Positions 52,700-62,986 are shown, numbered from the stretch's first letter. The stretch is 64,000 nucleotides of DNA from Numida meleagris (GCF_002078875.1 NC_034409.1:64461438-64525437); one strand, 5' to 3'. Program-made: numbers and translations. Notes: generated from the letters alone by a model not told the origin.

Positions 52700-53330
52700 A
52701 GCTTCTGCTAGATGTTTGCAATGTTTGAATATTCTGCCACCCATTGCTTTCAGCATGGTTTTCAATAGTCCATTGTATCATTCAATTTTCCCAGAAGCTG
52801 GTGTATGATAGGGAATGTGATATACCCATTCAATGCCATGGATTTTGGCACACGATTATAAGGGTGTTTTTAAAATGAGTTTCATTATCTGATTCAATTC
52901 TGTCTGAGGTGCCATATCACCGTAAGGTTCGTTTTTCAAGGCCTAATATAGTGTTACTGGCAGTGGCATGGGGCACAGGATGTATTTCAAGCCACTCAGT
53001 GTTTGCTTCCACCATAGCAAGCACATAATTCTTGCCATTGCAACTTCATGGCAGAGTGATGTAATCAAGCTGCCAAATCTTTCCCTATTTATACTTCTGC
53101 CTTGTCCCTTCATGCCAGAGAGGTTTCATTCTCTTGGCTTGTTTAATTGCAGCACGTTTCACATTCATTAATAACTTGCACAATAGCATCCATGGTCAAG
53201 TCCACCCCTCGATCTCTAGCCCATTTATAGGTTGCATCTCTTCCTTGATGGCCTGAGGATTCATGGGTACACTGAGTGAGAAATAACTCACTCTTATGTT
53301 GCCAGTCTATGTCTATCTGAGCCACTTCAA
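52700..53330 (-). pseudogene. Retroviral integrase relic
   Basis: Integrase inserts proviral DNA into the host genome. The N-terminal zinc-binding region is visible at 53143-53325 (HESSGHQGRD followed by CETC). In the core the three catalytic acidic positions can be found: Asp in QLDYITLP (53064-53066), Asp in ESDNETHF (52887-52889) and Glu in GKIE (52781-52783). The second and third lie about 35 residues apart, as in the DD35E family. They are not all in one frame: the D-to-E distance is not a multiple of three, and stops follow. The C-terminal domain is not recognisable beyond about 52690. Non-functional. Confidence 0.85.
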
Positions 53331-53422
53331 TCTTAGTGGCCTGATCTACCTGCTGGCTGTTTTTATGTTCTTAGGTGGCCCAGCTCTTGGGTACATGAAC
53401 ATCCACATGACACACCTTGATG

Positions 53423-54008
53423 GCCATTGTCACGGTATTATCTAAGGGTCTGCGTCCGTGACAAGAGGGACAGGCTCAGAAGAAAAAAAAAAGAGGATTA
53501 AAGAGGAAAGGAAAAAAAAATTGTCGGCGGGTAGGGGCCAGCCCCGGGTGGTCCGGCGGCTAAAGCAGCAGGGAAGCAGCGGACCCGCACCCTGGGGAAA
53601 CAAAGGGAAGAGGGGAAAAGCAGGGGACTCGTAGGCGGATCTAAAACAAAACAGCGGCACCAATCTGAGAAGGAACAACCAATTTTACTAAATATATCAA
53701 AATGTGGCTAGTAGAATTGTAACAGAGAGTTTACAGGCTGAAAATCTTACACAGTAAACTGCAGGAGGACCACGTGCTTTCTCCGTGGGGCAGGAAGGAA
53801 CATACCCCGCGTCTCCCAGGTGGCTTCACCACCCCCTCCCACACAAAGAGGCCTGGAGCGAGCACCTCCTCCCCTCCCCTTCGGAGGGCCACACACCAAA
53901 AAAGGCAGTTTGCAGTAACCAGGGAATTAACTCTTTAACTGCCCATGCTTTACATGATGTAATGATGTGGAATACCGACAACAAAAATCACAAAACCATA
54001 ACAGCCAT
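53423..54008 (-). mobile_element. CpG-rich solo LTR inside the retroviral RNase H
   Basis: The LTR occupies 53428-54003 (576 bp) and starts TGTCACGG and ends CCATAACA. Perfect 5-bp duplications GCCAT lie at 53423-53427 and 54004-54008. A GC- and CpG-rich block (53520-53640) stands out against the AT-rich surroundings, suggesting a young insertion. Its ends resemble the LTR at 59009-59446, and like it carry a CATGATGTAATGATGTGGAAT-type word, so minus-strand sense is inferred. It splits the RNase H remnant into 53331-53422 and 54009 onward. Confidence 0.88.
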
Positions 54009-54330
54009 ATTCTCTACCTGGCCAGCAATGTCTTTCCACAATTTGGCAGCCCAAATAGGTTTACCTCTTTGCTGCCACTTGCTCTGCTTCTACTGGTGTA
54101 ACCACCTCCAAAGGGCATTTGCCACCATCCACAAATTAGTATAAAGGTAAAATACTGGCCAGCTTTCTCATACAGGAACATCTGGAGCCAGCTGGACAGC
54201 TTTTGCCTCTGCAAATTGGCTCAATTCATCTTTTCCTTTGGCTGCCTCTGCTACTTGCCGTGTGGGGCTCCACACAGCTGCTTTCCACCTTCAACAGTTT
54301 CCCACAATATGGCAGGACCTATCCAAAAAT
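54009..54330 (-). pseudogene. Retroviral RNase H relic (5' part)
   Basis: RNase H removes the RNA strand during reverse transcription. Minus-strand reading shows the entry motif as ALFLDRSCH, whose Asp (54321-54323) corresponds to the first catalytic residue although the surrounding TDGS-type motif is altered. Frameshifts follow. The 3' part of the domain continues beyond the inserted LTR at 53331-53422, running into the integrase. Confidence 0.7.
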
Positions 54331-55256
54331 AAGGCACATCTCTTCTCATTCTTTGGTAATTCGTTATATGGTGGGGCCTCGTCAGCATGTGTTATGCTGA
54401 CCTCCTCCTCTGGTGTTATTCCAAAATGTCTAACTTCAGGCCAGTCCATGATTACTTCCAAAAGCCCTGGAAGTCTGGAATTTCCCATTAGAATCTGTTG
54501 CATAATCAGCGCAACTCATTTACTCCATGTAGCATCAGTAGCATGGTGTGTAGAGGGAGCCTTGCCTTTAAGCATCCATTTTAGCACTGGTAGTCGAGGT
54601 GCTTGAAGAAGCTGTGCTTCAGAACCAATCACTTACAAAGCAGCTCAAACCCCTTCGTACGCTGCTAGTATCTCCTTTTTAGTTGGAGTATAGCACTCTT
54701 CAGATCCCCTGTATCCTTGGCTCCAAAATCCAAGGGATAGACCTCGAGTCTCCCTGATGCTCTTTGTCAAAGGTTCCAGGTGGGGCCCTTTTCCCTGTCT
54801 GCAGTGTGGATCAAGTTCTTTATGTCTGGTCCTGTTCAGGCTGGCCCCAAGACTACTACTCGGGCTATTTCCTGTTTAATTTGTTCAAAAGTTTGTTGCT
54901 GCTCAGGATCCCACTCAAAGTCTTTTTTTTTTTTTTTTTTATCACCTGATGGAAAGGGCTTACAATAAGACTGTAATCTGGGAAATGAATTCTCCAGAAA
55001 CCTTCGGCACCCAGGAATGATTGTGTCTCTTTCATACTATATGGTGGGGACACAGCAGTGATTTTATTAATCACATCTACTGGGATGTGATGATACCCAT
55101 ATTGCCGTTTTATTCCTAGGAACTGGATTTCCTGAGAAATCCCCTTGACTTTACTTCACTTAATAGCGAATCCAGCTCATAAAAGGAGTTGGATTATTTT
55201 CTCTCCTTTTTCAAAAACTTCCTCTGCTGCATTGCCCCACGCAATGATGTCTAGAT
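54331..55256 (-). pseudogene. Retroviral reverse transcriptase relic (thumb/connection only)
   Basis: Reverse transcriptase copies viral RNA into DNA. The region near 54865-55074 shows the thumb landmark QSFLGAEGFWR and SLIVSPFHQVI. Upstream, from about 55250 down, are words typical of the end of the palm (IIAWGNAAEEVF, then KGEK). The fingers and most of the palm, including an intact YxDD box, are absent: only about 190-250 bp separate the protease active site from the thumb. A T18 run at 54921-54938 breaks the frame. Non-functional. Confidence 0.8.
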
Positions 55257-55410
55257 GGCATCAGGGTGCACTACACACCAGTGTTCACCAGAGCTTCATA
55301 TTTCTGCGGTTCTGATGTGCCAGGCCATCGAATCCAGACAGTCCAGTACACTCAGCTGTCCCTTGCCCCCCCAACTGGAGGCAGGGCCCCTCTAATTATT
55401 AGTAGCCACG
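55257..55410 (-). pseudogene. Retroviral aspartic protease relic
   Basis: The protease cleaves the viral polyproteins. The active-site triplet Asp-Thr-Gly appears here as Asn-Thr-Gly (EALVNTGV, codons at 55277-55285), followed at once by a stop and then CTLMP. The catalytic Asp is therefore lost, and the domain is cut off by the deletion that removed most of the RT. Identification rests on the order and on these few residues. Confidence 0.65.
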
Positions 55411-56960
55411 GGAGAGGCCCTTCCTGCGAGGGAACCCTAATTTGTAGTTGACTTTTTCTGTGTAACTCTTATACCTGGGCCTGCAGAACTGGGGTAGGTT
55501 TTCCATTCCACCTCTCCATATCCTCCCTATGATCATGTGGGTAAAACCATAAGGTATTATGACATGTGAGTCCATTACTATTTCTTGCTTGAGTAGGAGG
55601 GCATCTATTCTTAACGACTGAAACACTGGCTGGTACTTGTGGGGAGTTAAATGCATTTTTTAATTATAGAACATCTGTGGGCATACTTTTCATAGTCACC
55701 ATAACACCCTGTAAGTTAGAGGCCATATTTGCCATATTGTCTTGATAGTCCCAAAGTTCAGTACTCAGCTCATCTACTTGAGGTCATTTTCCCTCTTTCC
55801 ATTTCTTTGCTGTTAGTGTAGTGGCAAACATTATTGGTGCAGCTTGTGTGAAATTTTGTCACATGATTTGTTGTGAGAGTCATGAAAGTCAGGTGGGTCA
55901 TTAGGATCAAAATCATCATTGTACAGCATCTCCACTATAGCTAGTTCTCTTAAGTACTGAATATCTGCTTCCATATTAGTCCAGGTGTTTATCTTGTGTA
56001 CCATAACCTCTTTATAGGGGTATCTCTCTTTCACGGCTGTCAGGATTAGCTTCCAGAGGGTGAACTCCCAATTAGGTCTTTGGCTAATTGAATTATCAAT
56101 AGCTTAATTTCTGGTGAGACCTCCCATTTGATGGGCTTTGTTGCTATCCAGAGGCACACCACTAGCGTCAGTGTCTCAACAACAGAGAAACCAAGCAATA
56201 AGGCTTTCATCTCTACATCGACTATAATCTTCCTACAGATCTCAGATCTCGCTTCCAGTGAGAGGCTGCAGCATAGTTCTTTCCTCCTCACCTTTACTTG
56301 TTTCCATCAATTTTCTTTTAGCAGGTCTCTTTACTAATGGTCTAGTCAAATGCATCTCCCCTCCATCTTCTTCCTCCTCCTCCTCTCTTTCTTCTTTTGT
56401 CCATTTTAAATGAGATGCCATTCGCCTCCATTTCTTTGTTTCTATGGGAGTAATTAACACTGATACAGGTTCTCTTTCTGACTGAGTAGTTGCAGTTCTG
56501 GGAATATCTTCTTCCTCACTCTCCCACTGCATAGTGTTAAACAGACCTTGGTAGGCATTCACCAAACCCCATATAATTTGTGTCTCCCTAGATCTGCTGG
56601 AAATGCATCCTTCCTTGTTTAAGTACCTGCCTAAGCTTTCAGGGTTCTGCAGATGTTCAGAAGTAAAGTTCCATGACACTGGGAGTCTCCACTCCTTTAA
56701 ACTCTCAAATTCTCCCACACCCCCTGCCATTCAGTATTCTTCATGTTTTCTAGCCTTGGGGAAGGTTCAGGCTCCCTCTGGGTACAGCAGATAAAAAAGG
56801 TGAATAAGGTGTTAAAAATAATGCCAATCACATTCAGGGAACATGATGATGTGGTTATTGTCCAGGCAGTCCAAAAACGGGGAAAGAGGAAATGGAAAAT
56901 GATGTTAATGACATTCAATATTCTCCATCCTGCAGGACTACTACCACTCTCTGGAATGTC
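55411..56960 (-). pseudogene. Retroviral gag-like relic
   Basis: Several minus-strand frames join end to end: 56697-56987, 56242-56730, 56046-56291, 55831-56034 and 55399-55656. They carry a hydrophobic N-terminal part (FFICC-type stretch), a middle with ESLGRYLNK and NAYQGLFNTMQW, a glutamate-rich stretch (EEREEEEEEDGG), and a capsid-like part with KERYPYKEV and IQYLRELAIVEMLYNDD. This order resembles gag of avian endogenous retroviruses. No CCHC zinc knuckle was found. At least four frame breaks are present. Structural protein role is inferred from position and resemblance. Confidence 0.65.
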
Positions 56961-57060
56961 ATCTGCCATGCTCGAATTATACTCCACTACACCCAGGTAC
57001 TATTCAGACTCTCTTATCAGTGAGCTTAACTTTTCAAACACTTAACACTTAACTTTAGAA

Positions 57061-58678
57061 ACTGGAGACCTGGTCACGAGGGATACAGCAAAAACTGAGG
57101 TGCTCAATGACATCTTTACCTCTGTCTTCACCAGCAAGGGCTCTAGTCGCACCACTCAAGTTGCAGAAAGCAATGGTAAGAACATGGAGAAGGTAGATTT
57201 GACTGCTGTAAGTGATGATCAGGTTTGAGACCATCTAAAGAACCTGAAGGTGCACAAGTTCATGGGACCTGACAAGATCCATCACAGGTTCTGAGGGAAC
57301 TGGTTGAAGTTGCCAAGCCATTATCCATCGTATTTGAAAGGTCATGGCAGTCTGGTGAAGTTCCCACTGATTGGAAAAGGGGAAACATAAACCCAATTTT
57401 CAAGAAGGATAAAAAATGAAGATCCATGGAACTACAGGCCAGTTAGTCTCACCTCTGTGCCTGGCAACATCAGGGAGCCTATCCTTCTGAAGGCCGTATC
57501 ATGGCACATGGAAAATTTGATTGATGGTAACCGACATGGCTTCACCAGGGGAAAATCATGCTTGACAAACTTGGTGGCCTTATATGATGGAGTTACAGAA
57601 TCATTGGATAAGGAGGAGCAACTGATGTCATCTACTTGGACATTTGCAAAGCGTTTGGCACTGTTCCGCACTTCACCCTGATCGGGGACTCTGGCAACAG
57701 AACACCAAACTGGAGAAAAATGGATCTGATGGATGGACCACTTGCTGGATAAGAAACTGGCTGGATGGTCGCGCTCAGAGTTGCAGTCAATGGCTCAATG
57801 TCCAAGTGGAGACTGGTGACGAGTGGCATTTCTCAGGGATCAGTGCTGGGACCAGTGTTATTTAACATCTTTGTAGCTGACATGGACCATGGGATGCAGA
57901 GCACCCTCAGCAAGTTTGCAGATGACACCAATATGAGTGATGCAGTTGACACGCTAGAGGGAAGGGATGCCTTCCAGAGGGACCTGAACAGGCTTGGGAG
58001 GTGGGCCCATGCCAATCTCAAGAAGTTCTACAAGTCCAAGTGCAAGATCCTGCACCTGGGTTGGAGCAATGCCAAGCACAGATACAGGCTGGGTGGAGAA
58101 TGTCTTGAGAGCAGCCCAGAGGAGAAGGATTTGAGAGTGTCAGTTGATGAAAGATTCAACATGAGCCGATAATGTGCACTTGCAGCCCAGAAGGCCAACC
58201 ATATCCTGGACTGCATCACAAGAAGCGTGACCAGCACATCAATGGAGGAGATTCTGCCCTTCTACTCTGCTCTTGTGAGACCCCACCTGGAGTATTGTGT
58301 TCATTTCTGGAGCCCTCAGCACAAGAAGGACATGGTGTTGTTGGAGCAGGTCCAGAGGAGGGCCACAAAGATGATCAGAGGGCTGGAGCACTTCCTCTAT
58401 GAGAACAAGCTGAGTGAGCTGGGGCTCTTCAGCCTGGAGGTGGGAAGGCTCCGAGGAGACCTTGTAGGAGCCTTCCAGTACCTGTAGGGGTCCTACAGGA
58501 AAGCTGGGAAGGGATTTTTTCTAAGTGCAGGTAGCAACATGACAAGAGGAAATGGCTTTAAACTGGAAGAGGGTAGACTGAGACTAGAGATTAGGAAGAA
58601 ATTCTTTACTGTGAGGGTGGTGAGACACAGGAACATGTTGCCCAGCAAGGCTGTGGATGCCCCCTCTCTGGAACCATT
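57061..58678 (+). mobile_element. CR1 LINE inserted in the retroviral leader
   Basis: Plus-strand CR1 ORF2 is recognisable from the start of the RT domain. [17 protein letters not shown] text and the palm motif FADDT (57915-57929, both catalytic Asp kept) are present, then [27 protein letters not shown] and [12 protein letters not shown]. Stops at 58170 and elsewhere, and frameshifts (57457-57681, 57765-58172, 58227-58487 in different frames), inactivate it. The 3' UTR stops early at 'ctggaacc', then 'attctata', lacking about 0.2 kb before the tail. It lies opposite to the retrovirus and separates its leader from gag. Confidence 0.93.
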
Positions 58679-58843
58679 CTATAAACATGCATGAAAACCC
58701 AACAAGCATTGTGACTACCTCAAAAAGGAACCAACAGATTTTAAGATCCATAATCTGGAGTATAATTGTGTGAAGTCCCTTAAAGAGAATTTTAAAACAG
58801 AAAAACAGAATCATTTTTTGTGTTTTAGCTCGAAAGTAGAAAT

Positions 58844-58892
58844 TTGGCATGGTGCCAAAAACTTCTTGAAAAAAAAATTGGCACAGTGCCAA
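58844..58892. promoter_or_regulatory. Two NFI-type palindromes
   Basis: TTGGCATGGTGCCAA (58844-58858) and TTGGCACAGTGCCAA (58878-58892) both match the nuclear factor I consensus TTGGC-N5-GCCAA exactly. They are 34 bp apart, start to start, in the retroviral leader between the primer-binding site and gag. A further half site (GAGCCAAA) lies near 58915-58922. Binding is inferred from the consensus only. Confidence 0.6.
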
Positions 58893-58985
58893 AAATTTCT
58901 CAAAAATTAGTCCAGAGCCAAATACTTTAATAAAACTTCTAATACAATATCGGTGGATCACTTATCTAAATCAGATCATGATCTG

Positions 58986-59003
58986 GCCCCACAGTGGCTG
59001 CCA
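58986..59003 (-). other. Candidate retroviral primer-binding site
   Basis: Minus-strand TGGCAGCCACTGTGGGGC begins five bases after the 5' LTR end. It starts with TGG, as expected for pairing with a tRNA CCA end. It agrees at about 14 of 18 positions with the binding site for lysine tRNA (Lys1,2 type), so a lysine primer is the likeliest. Divergence makes this tentative. Confidence 0.5.
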
Positions 59004-59008
59004 CTATC

Positions 59009-59446
59009 TGTCATGATTTCAAGTGTGACAGGATAAGGGACTCCTTTCTCCCTTTTCGGGGAGAAGGAAAGAAAAACAACCCTATTAAGTTAAGGAGAGT
59101 TAAAAAAAAAAACCTACAAATTATAAAAGAATGTAAGATAATAATAAGAAAGAGTGTTACAATTAATAACTGAAATGGGTGAGAGAGAAAGGCTATGACC
59201 GTGCTGCTGCTTACTGCACAGCTGGAACGCGGAAAAAACCTTCACCTTGGTCACCCGGAATCATAGATCATGTGGAGGCCCGTGGGAAATGTACTACATC
59301 TCAGTGTATCTTCCTCTTGGAGAATCAGAACTCACGTGAGACTGCTAGAGAACACAAGACTAGGAAGTACAGCTCCGCTGTGGACTGTGTCTCTACACCC
59401 AACAGCCTGTAGCATGATGTCATGATATGAAATACTGATATAAACA
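59009..59446 (-). mobile_element. 5' LTR of the decayed endogenous retrovirus
   Basis: This 438-bp block begins TGTCATGATTTCAAG and ends ACTGATATAAACA on the plus strand, so it has TG/CA boundaries. It adjoins the candidate primer site on its low-coordinate side, which fixes sense as minus. It shares end words with the solo LTR at 53428-54003 and a CRE-like TGATGTCA (59415-59422) with the LTR at 12.7 kb. Much more diverged and A-rich than the CpG-rich solo LTR. No matching 3' LTR was found below 52.6 kb. Confidence 0.62.
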
Positions 59447-60189
59447 GGACAGACCTTAATGCTGAACTTCAACCCTTTTTCCTATCCAAACCAAAGTCTT
59501 CTGCAAAGGAACTGCTGCCACTGCAGCTTCTCTGAGGACACCAATCCCAGTCCAAGTCCTTCCCTTTTCCTCAGAGCTTGGGGAAGAAGAGGTGAGATGT
59601 CTTGGGAAAGGATGAGCATGTGGGTTGGAGAAGGAAGGGTGAAGGGAGCAGCATCTGGTGCTGGGGCTCTCTGGAAGATGGTGCCTCTTCAACACCAGGA
59701 TCAAAATTGAGAGCCCCTGGAGCTCTGCTGATGGATGTGGTGACATCTCTAGGCAAGCATGATGTTATAGTGCCTGCCCAGCCCTGGTGGAGGTGGATCC
59801 ACCTCCATTGGTTCTTCCTCTGGAGGTAGATCCCCCTCCATGGGCTCAACGTTGCTTTCAGGTGGATCAGCATCCATCGGCTTGGTTTACTGCTGCCTCC
59901 CAGAAGCCTGAGCTTCTTTGGTGGAGAAAGATCCATCCTCCTCCACAAAGGCCCACGCTGGATGGGAAGAGACTTTCTGAATTGCTCCTCGAGCCACAAG
60001 TGTGTCAGCAAGGCGCAAGCCAGTTTGCGACTGGTGTTCTGTTGTCAGAGTCCCTGTATTTATAGCTGTCATCAGGGAGGTGATTTGTGACATCATCAAG
60101 CCATGGCGATGTGACGCCAAGAATGTCTCATGATGACCAAAAAATGGCTGTGTTTGGCGAAGGGAGGCTGTGGACTGACAGAGGCCCTC
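59447..60189 (-). other. Unique segment with promoter and coding-repeat features
   Basis: Not recognised as CR1 or LTR. On the minus strand, CRE-like and TATA elements (60057-60120) are followed by balanced-composition sequence. It includes a frame with three PM-x-x-D-(L)PP units: PMDADPP, PMEGDLPP and PMEVDPPP (about 59783-59873), preceded by a stop at 59887-59889 and closed by a stop near 59752. An overlapping frame at 59571-60011 is open for 146 codons. It may be the 5' end of a multicopy host gene or a retrocopy with its promoter. No function is assigned. Confidence 0.4.
60057..60120 (-). promoter_or_regulatory. Candidate TATA/CRE promoter
   Basis: Minus-strand TATAAATA lies at 60057-60064, preceded by TGATGTCA (60088-60095) and GCGTCACA (near 60110-60117), both close to the CRE/ATF consensus. 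The order and 24-bp spacing between CRE-like site and TATA resemble a compact promoter directing transcription toward lower coordinates. Confidence 0.45.
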
Positions 60190-61130
60190 AGTGCCAATAC
60201 TGGGGTTCTGCAAGGCTCCATTTTAGAACCAGTTCTCTTTAATATTTTCATCAATGACTCCAGTAAAGATCTGGAAGATGTATTAAGTAAATTTGTGCAT
60301 GATGCTAAACTGGGAGGACTGCTGACTCCTTTGAGGGTAGAGAGGCCTTGCACCAAGATCTTAACACATCTGAGGGCAGTTACCATCTACACGAAGAAGA
60401 GCAAGTGCTGGATTCTGCATCTGGGATGGGGCAACCCTGGCTATAGGTACAGACTGGGGGATGAGAGACAGGAGAGCAGCCCCACAGAAAAGGATCTGGC
60501 GGTTCTGGTTGGTGGCAAGTTGTATCTGTATCAACAATGTGCCTTGGCAGCCAGAAGGTCCAGCCGTACCCTGGGATGCATCAGGGCCAACACTGCCACC
60601 AGTAGAGGGAAGGGTTTGTCCCACTCTCACCTTAAGCTCTGTCTGCACTTCTTGGTGTCACAACATAACAAGGAAATAAAACTATTAGAGTTTCCAAAGG
60701 AGGGCTTTGAAGGTGGGGAAGGTGTGTGAGGAGCAGCTGAGGTCCCTTTGTTTGTTCTGCCCAGAGCAGAGGATGCTGAGGGGAGGTCTCATGGTGGCCT
60801 GCAGCTCCTCATGAGTTGAGTGGATGGGCAGTGCTGATCTCTGCTCTCTGGTGACAGACATAGGACCTGAGGAAATGGCATGGAGCTGCATCAGGGGAGG
60901 GTCAGATTGGGTGTTAGGAAAAGATCCTTCACCAGAGGGTGGTTGGGCCTTGGAACTGGCTTTCCAGGACAGTGGTTAACAGACCCCAGCTGCTGGCACT
61001 CAAGGAGTGCTGGGACACTGCAATCAGACATAGGGTTTGGGTTGTCCTGTGTGGAACCAAGAGTTGGACTTGATGATCCTTGTGGATCCTTGTGGATACC
61101 ACCCAACTTGGGATATTCTATGATTCTATG
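60190..61130 (+). mobile_element. CR1 LINE, 5'-truncated, intact tail
   Basis: Plus-strand CR1 begins inside the RT palm region. The motif reads TGVLQGSILEPVLFN, then the catalytic box as FVHDAKL, where the first Asp of the usual FADD is His. CWILHLGWGN, SPTEKDLAVLVGGKL and a long 3' UTR follow. It ends exactly in ATTCTATGATTCTATG (61115-61130), the CR1 tail. The wording differs from the copy at 57.1 kb, so it is a different subfamily. The left boundary is uncertain by about 20 bp. Confidence 0.92.
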
Positions 61131-62986
61131 ACACATAACTCAAAATTTGTTGTGCAAAGAATTGATAAGGTAAAAGCTAATATTGAGTGTATGTCTCCTC
61201 TTCATGTAAGGGTTTCTAAGGCTTTATTTATTTATTTATTATCCTGGAAAGAACATTGAGCTCAATGGCACATAGATAAATACTGAGATGTTCTTGAAAG
61301 GATATTGCAGACTTCTTCTACTGGAAGGTTGTAATCAGCGAGTGGCCTAGCTGGTTTACAGAGGCAGAGGCATACTGTGCAAGTTGCAGTTTGTAATTTG
61401 GCCACATATTATTATAATCTAGATGCGCTTTCAAAATAATTCCATCAGCCACCCAGTCCAAAAATTTTCATGGTAGAATAAGTTTTATTTGTTTCAGTTC
61501 TTGGTACTCAAAAGCTCATTAAACGTAGTCACTTATTTCCTAACAACCTAACTACGAACTGCTGATTCTCTGCAGTCAAAGATGACCCAGCTCTCCCAAG
61601 AATAAACATTCTTAGTGGTTTAGACGTTTATTAAAGGGAGATATTGGTTAAACGGACTTCAGGTAAGTGGCATTTCCCCATTTTAGTGATCCTGTTACTA
61701 TATGAGGAACAATACAAATGACAAACTGCAGGCCACATCTTTTTACCAATGCACAAATCATTGTATTTTGCACTCTTCCTCTCTGGGCTGTATAATAGAA
61801 CATTAATTTTATAATCAGCACTTTATTTATTTACTCTTTGCCAAGTAGCATAAACTGCTCTTAAAGTCAAGTTCCATTAATGGTACATAACCTTTTACAT
61901 CCTCTTATTGCTAATATATTCTTCAAGGAAAAACTTGCATGTTAGAAGATTACTCTCAGACATAATGAAGAACTGACAGAAAGCTTGTTGACCTAGAAAG
62001 GAGCCGTTCACATCCATTTATTTATGCATATCCCAGTCACATGCTGGTAGTGTTTTTGTGACATGTATTTCTCCTTATCCATGCAGTTATCAGGCACCAT
62101 ATGTAAGGGAGGCGTTAAAGCAAGAACATCACACGTGGCACCTAGTTAGTTGGTTAGACACAGACAAAGTCATTTCTTCTTATCTCAGCAGGAAGCCACA
62201 CTACTTTGAGCCCAAAGCTCCTTGGTTCAATTTCTTGCTAGAATTGATTCCTTATAAATATGAATTACTTTTCATTTTATATTTCCTCATTTCTGGTCTG
62301 AGAAGCGTTGCCCTACAGATAAGTACGTGGGGTATCCACATAGGTTTTCCACATTTCTTGATGGAAAGCAGTAAATAAGGATTTGACCCCTGTATACGAG
62401 ACTTTGGAGGGTGCACTTTGTCTGCTTCAGCCCTATGGGAATGGGGGGCTTAGCAGGTCAGGGGAGCAAATGAACAAATATGGCAGACACACATTAAGTC
62501 TCTTTCGTCCCATAGAAATCAACCAGGGAAATCAATCAATCAATCTAAAAATTGTGGATCTCCTGATTTGAGCTCGGGTGCTGTTCCGTTAAACCATCAT
62601 TATGCTGTCATTCCCCAAGTATGCTGAAGTATGCTACAGGAGGTAAATAGAGTTTTAAAGATGATGTAATTTGCAAGAGTATAACATAGATTCTACTTTA
62701 TAATTTTCAGAAGTGAAACAATTATATGATTATTTCTGTGAGAGGAATCAAACCCTTATCTTAGTCACTTTTCATGGATTTAAGAGTAAGCAACGCTGAG
62801 CTAACACTTGGTTATCATTTTGTAGTTGATACCTTCAAACATTCTTTTTGTTCAAGGTAAAGTGTGTGTGTAGGCATATCTGTTAAACCGTTCTGTGTAT
62901 CTTACATTGTAACAATACTCTGTGATCTGTCATTGCAAGTGTTTGCATTTGTCATCTCATAAATTATAAATTTATTTTAATTTTTA
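61131..62986. other. AT-rich unannotated DNA
   Basis: No gene recognised. A (TTTA)n run lies at about 61225-61242 and an (AATC)n run at about 62530-62548. Two weak tRNA-like stretches (minus strand, 62560-62600 and 62740-62810) are discussed as a finding. The 106-codon plus frame at 62058-62378 has no recognisable domain. Confidence 0.45.

Larger units (their letters stand above)
52625..58985 (-). mobile_element. Endogenous retrovirus internal region, decayed
   Basis: Read from high to low coordinates the minus strand gives leader, gag-like region, protease, partial reverse transcriptase, RNase H and integrase, the normal retroviral order. It is interrupted by a plus-strand CR1 (57061-58678) in the leader and a solo LTR (53428-54003) in RNase H. 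Many stops and frameshifts are present, and a large part of the RT is missing. No env was recognised, and no zinc-knuckle was found at the end of gag. The provirus is inactive. Class is uncertain: the primer site is lysine-like. Confidence 0.88.

Noticed and set aside
59571..60011. 146-codon minus-strand frame
   Set aside because: Overlaps the acidic-proline repeat frame in another phase, begins without ATG and has arginine/tryptophan-rich content typical of an out-of-frame reading; kept only as part of the orphan segment.
62058..62800. Nuclear copy of mitochondrial tRNA genes
   Set aside because: Neither tRNA-like stretch matches a bird mitochondrial tRNA or gene order that I could recognise.
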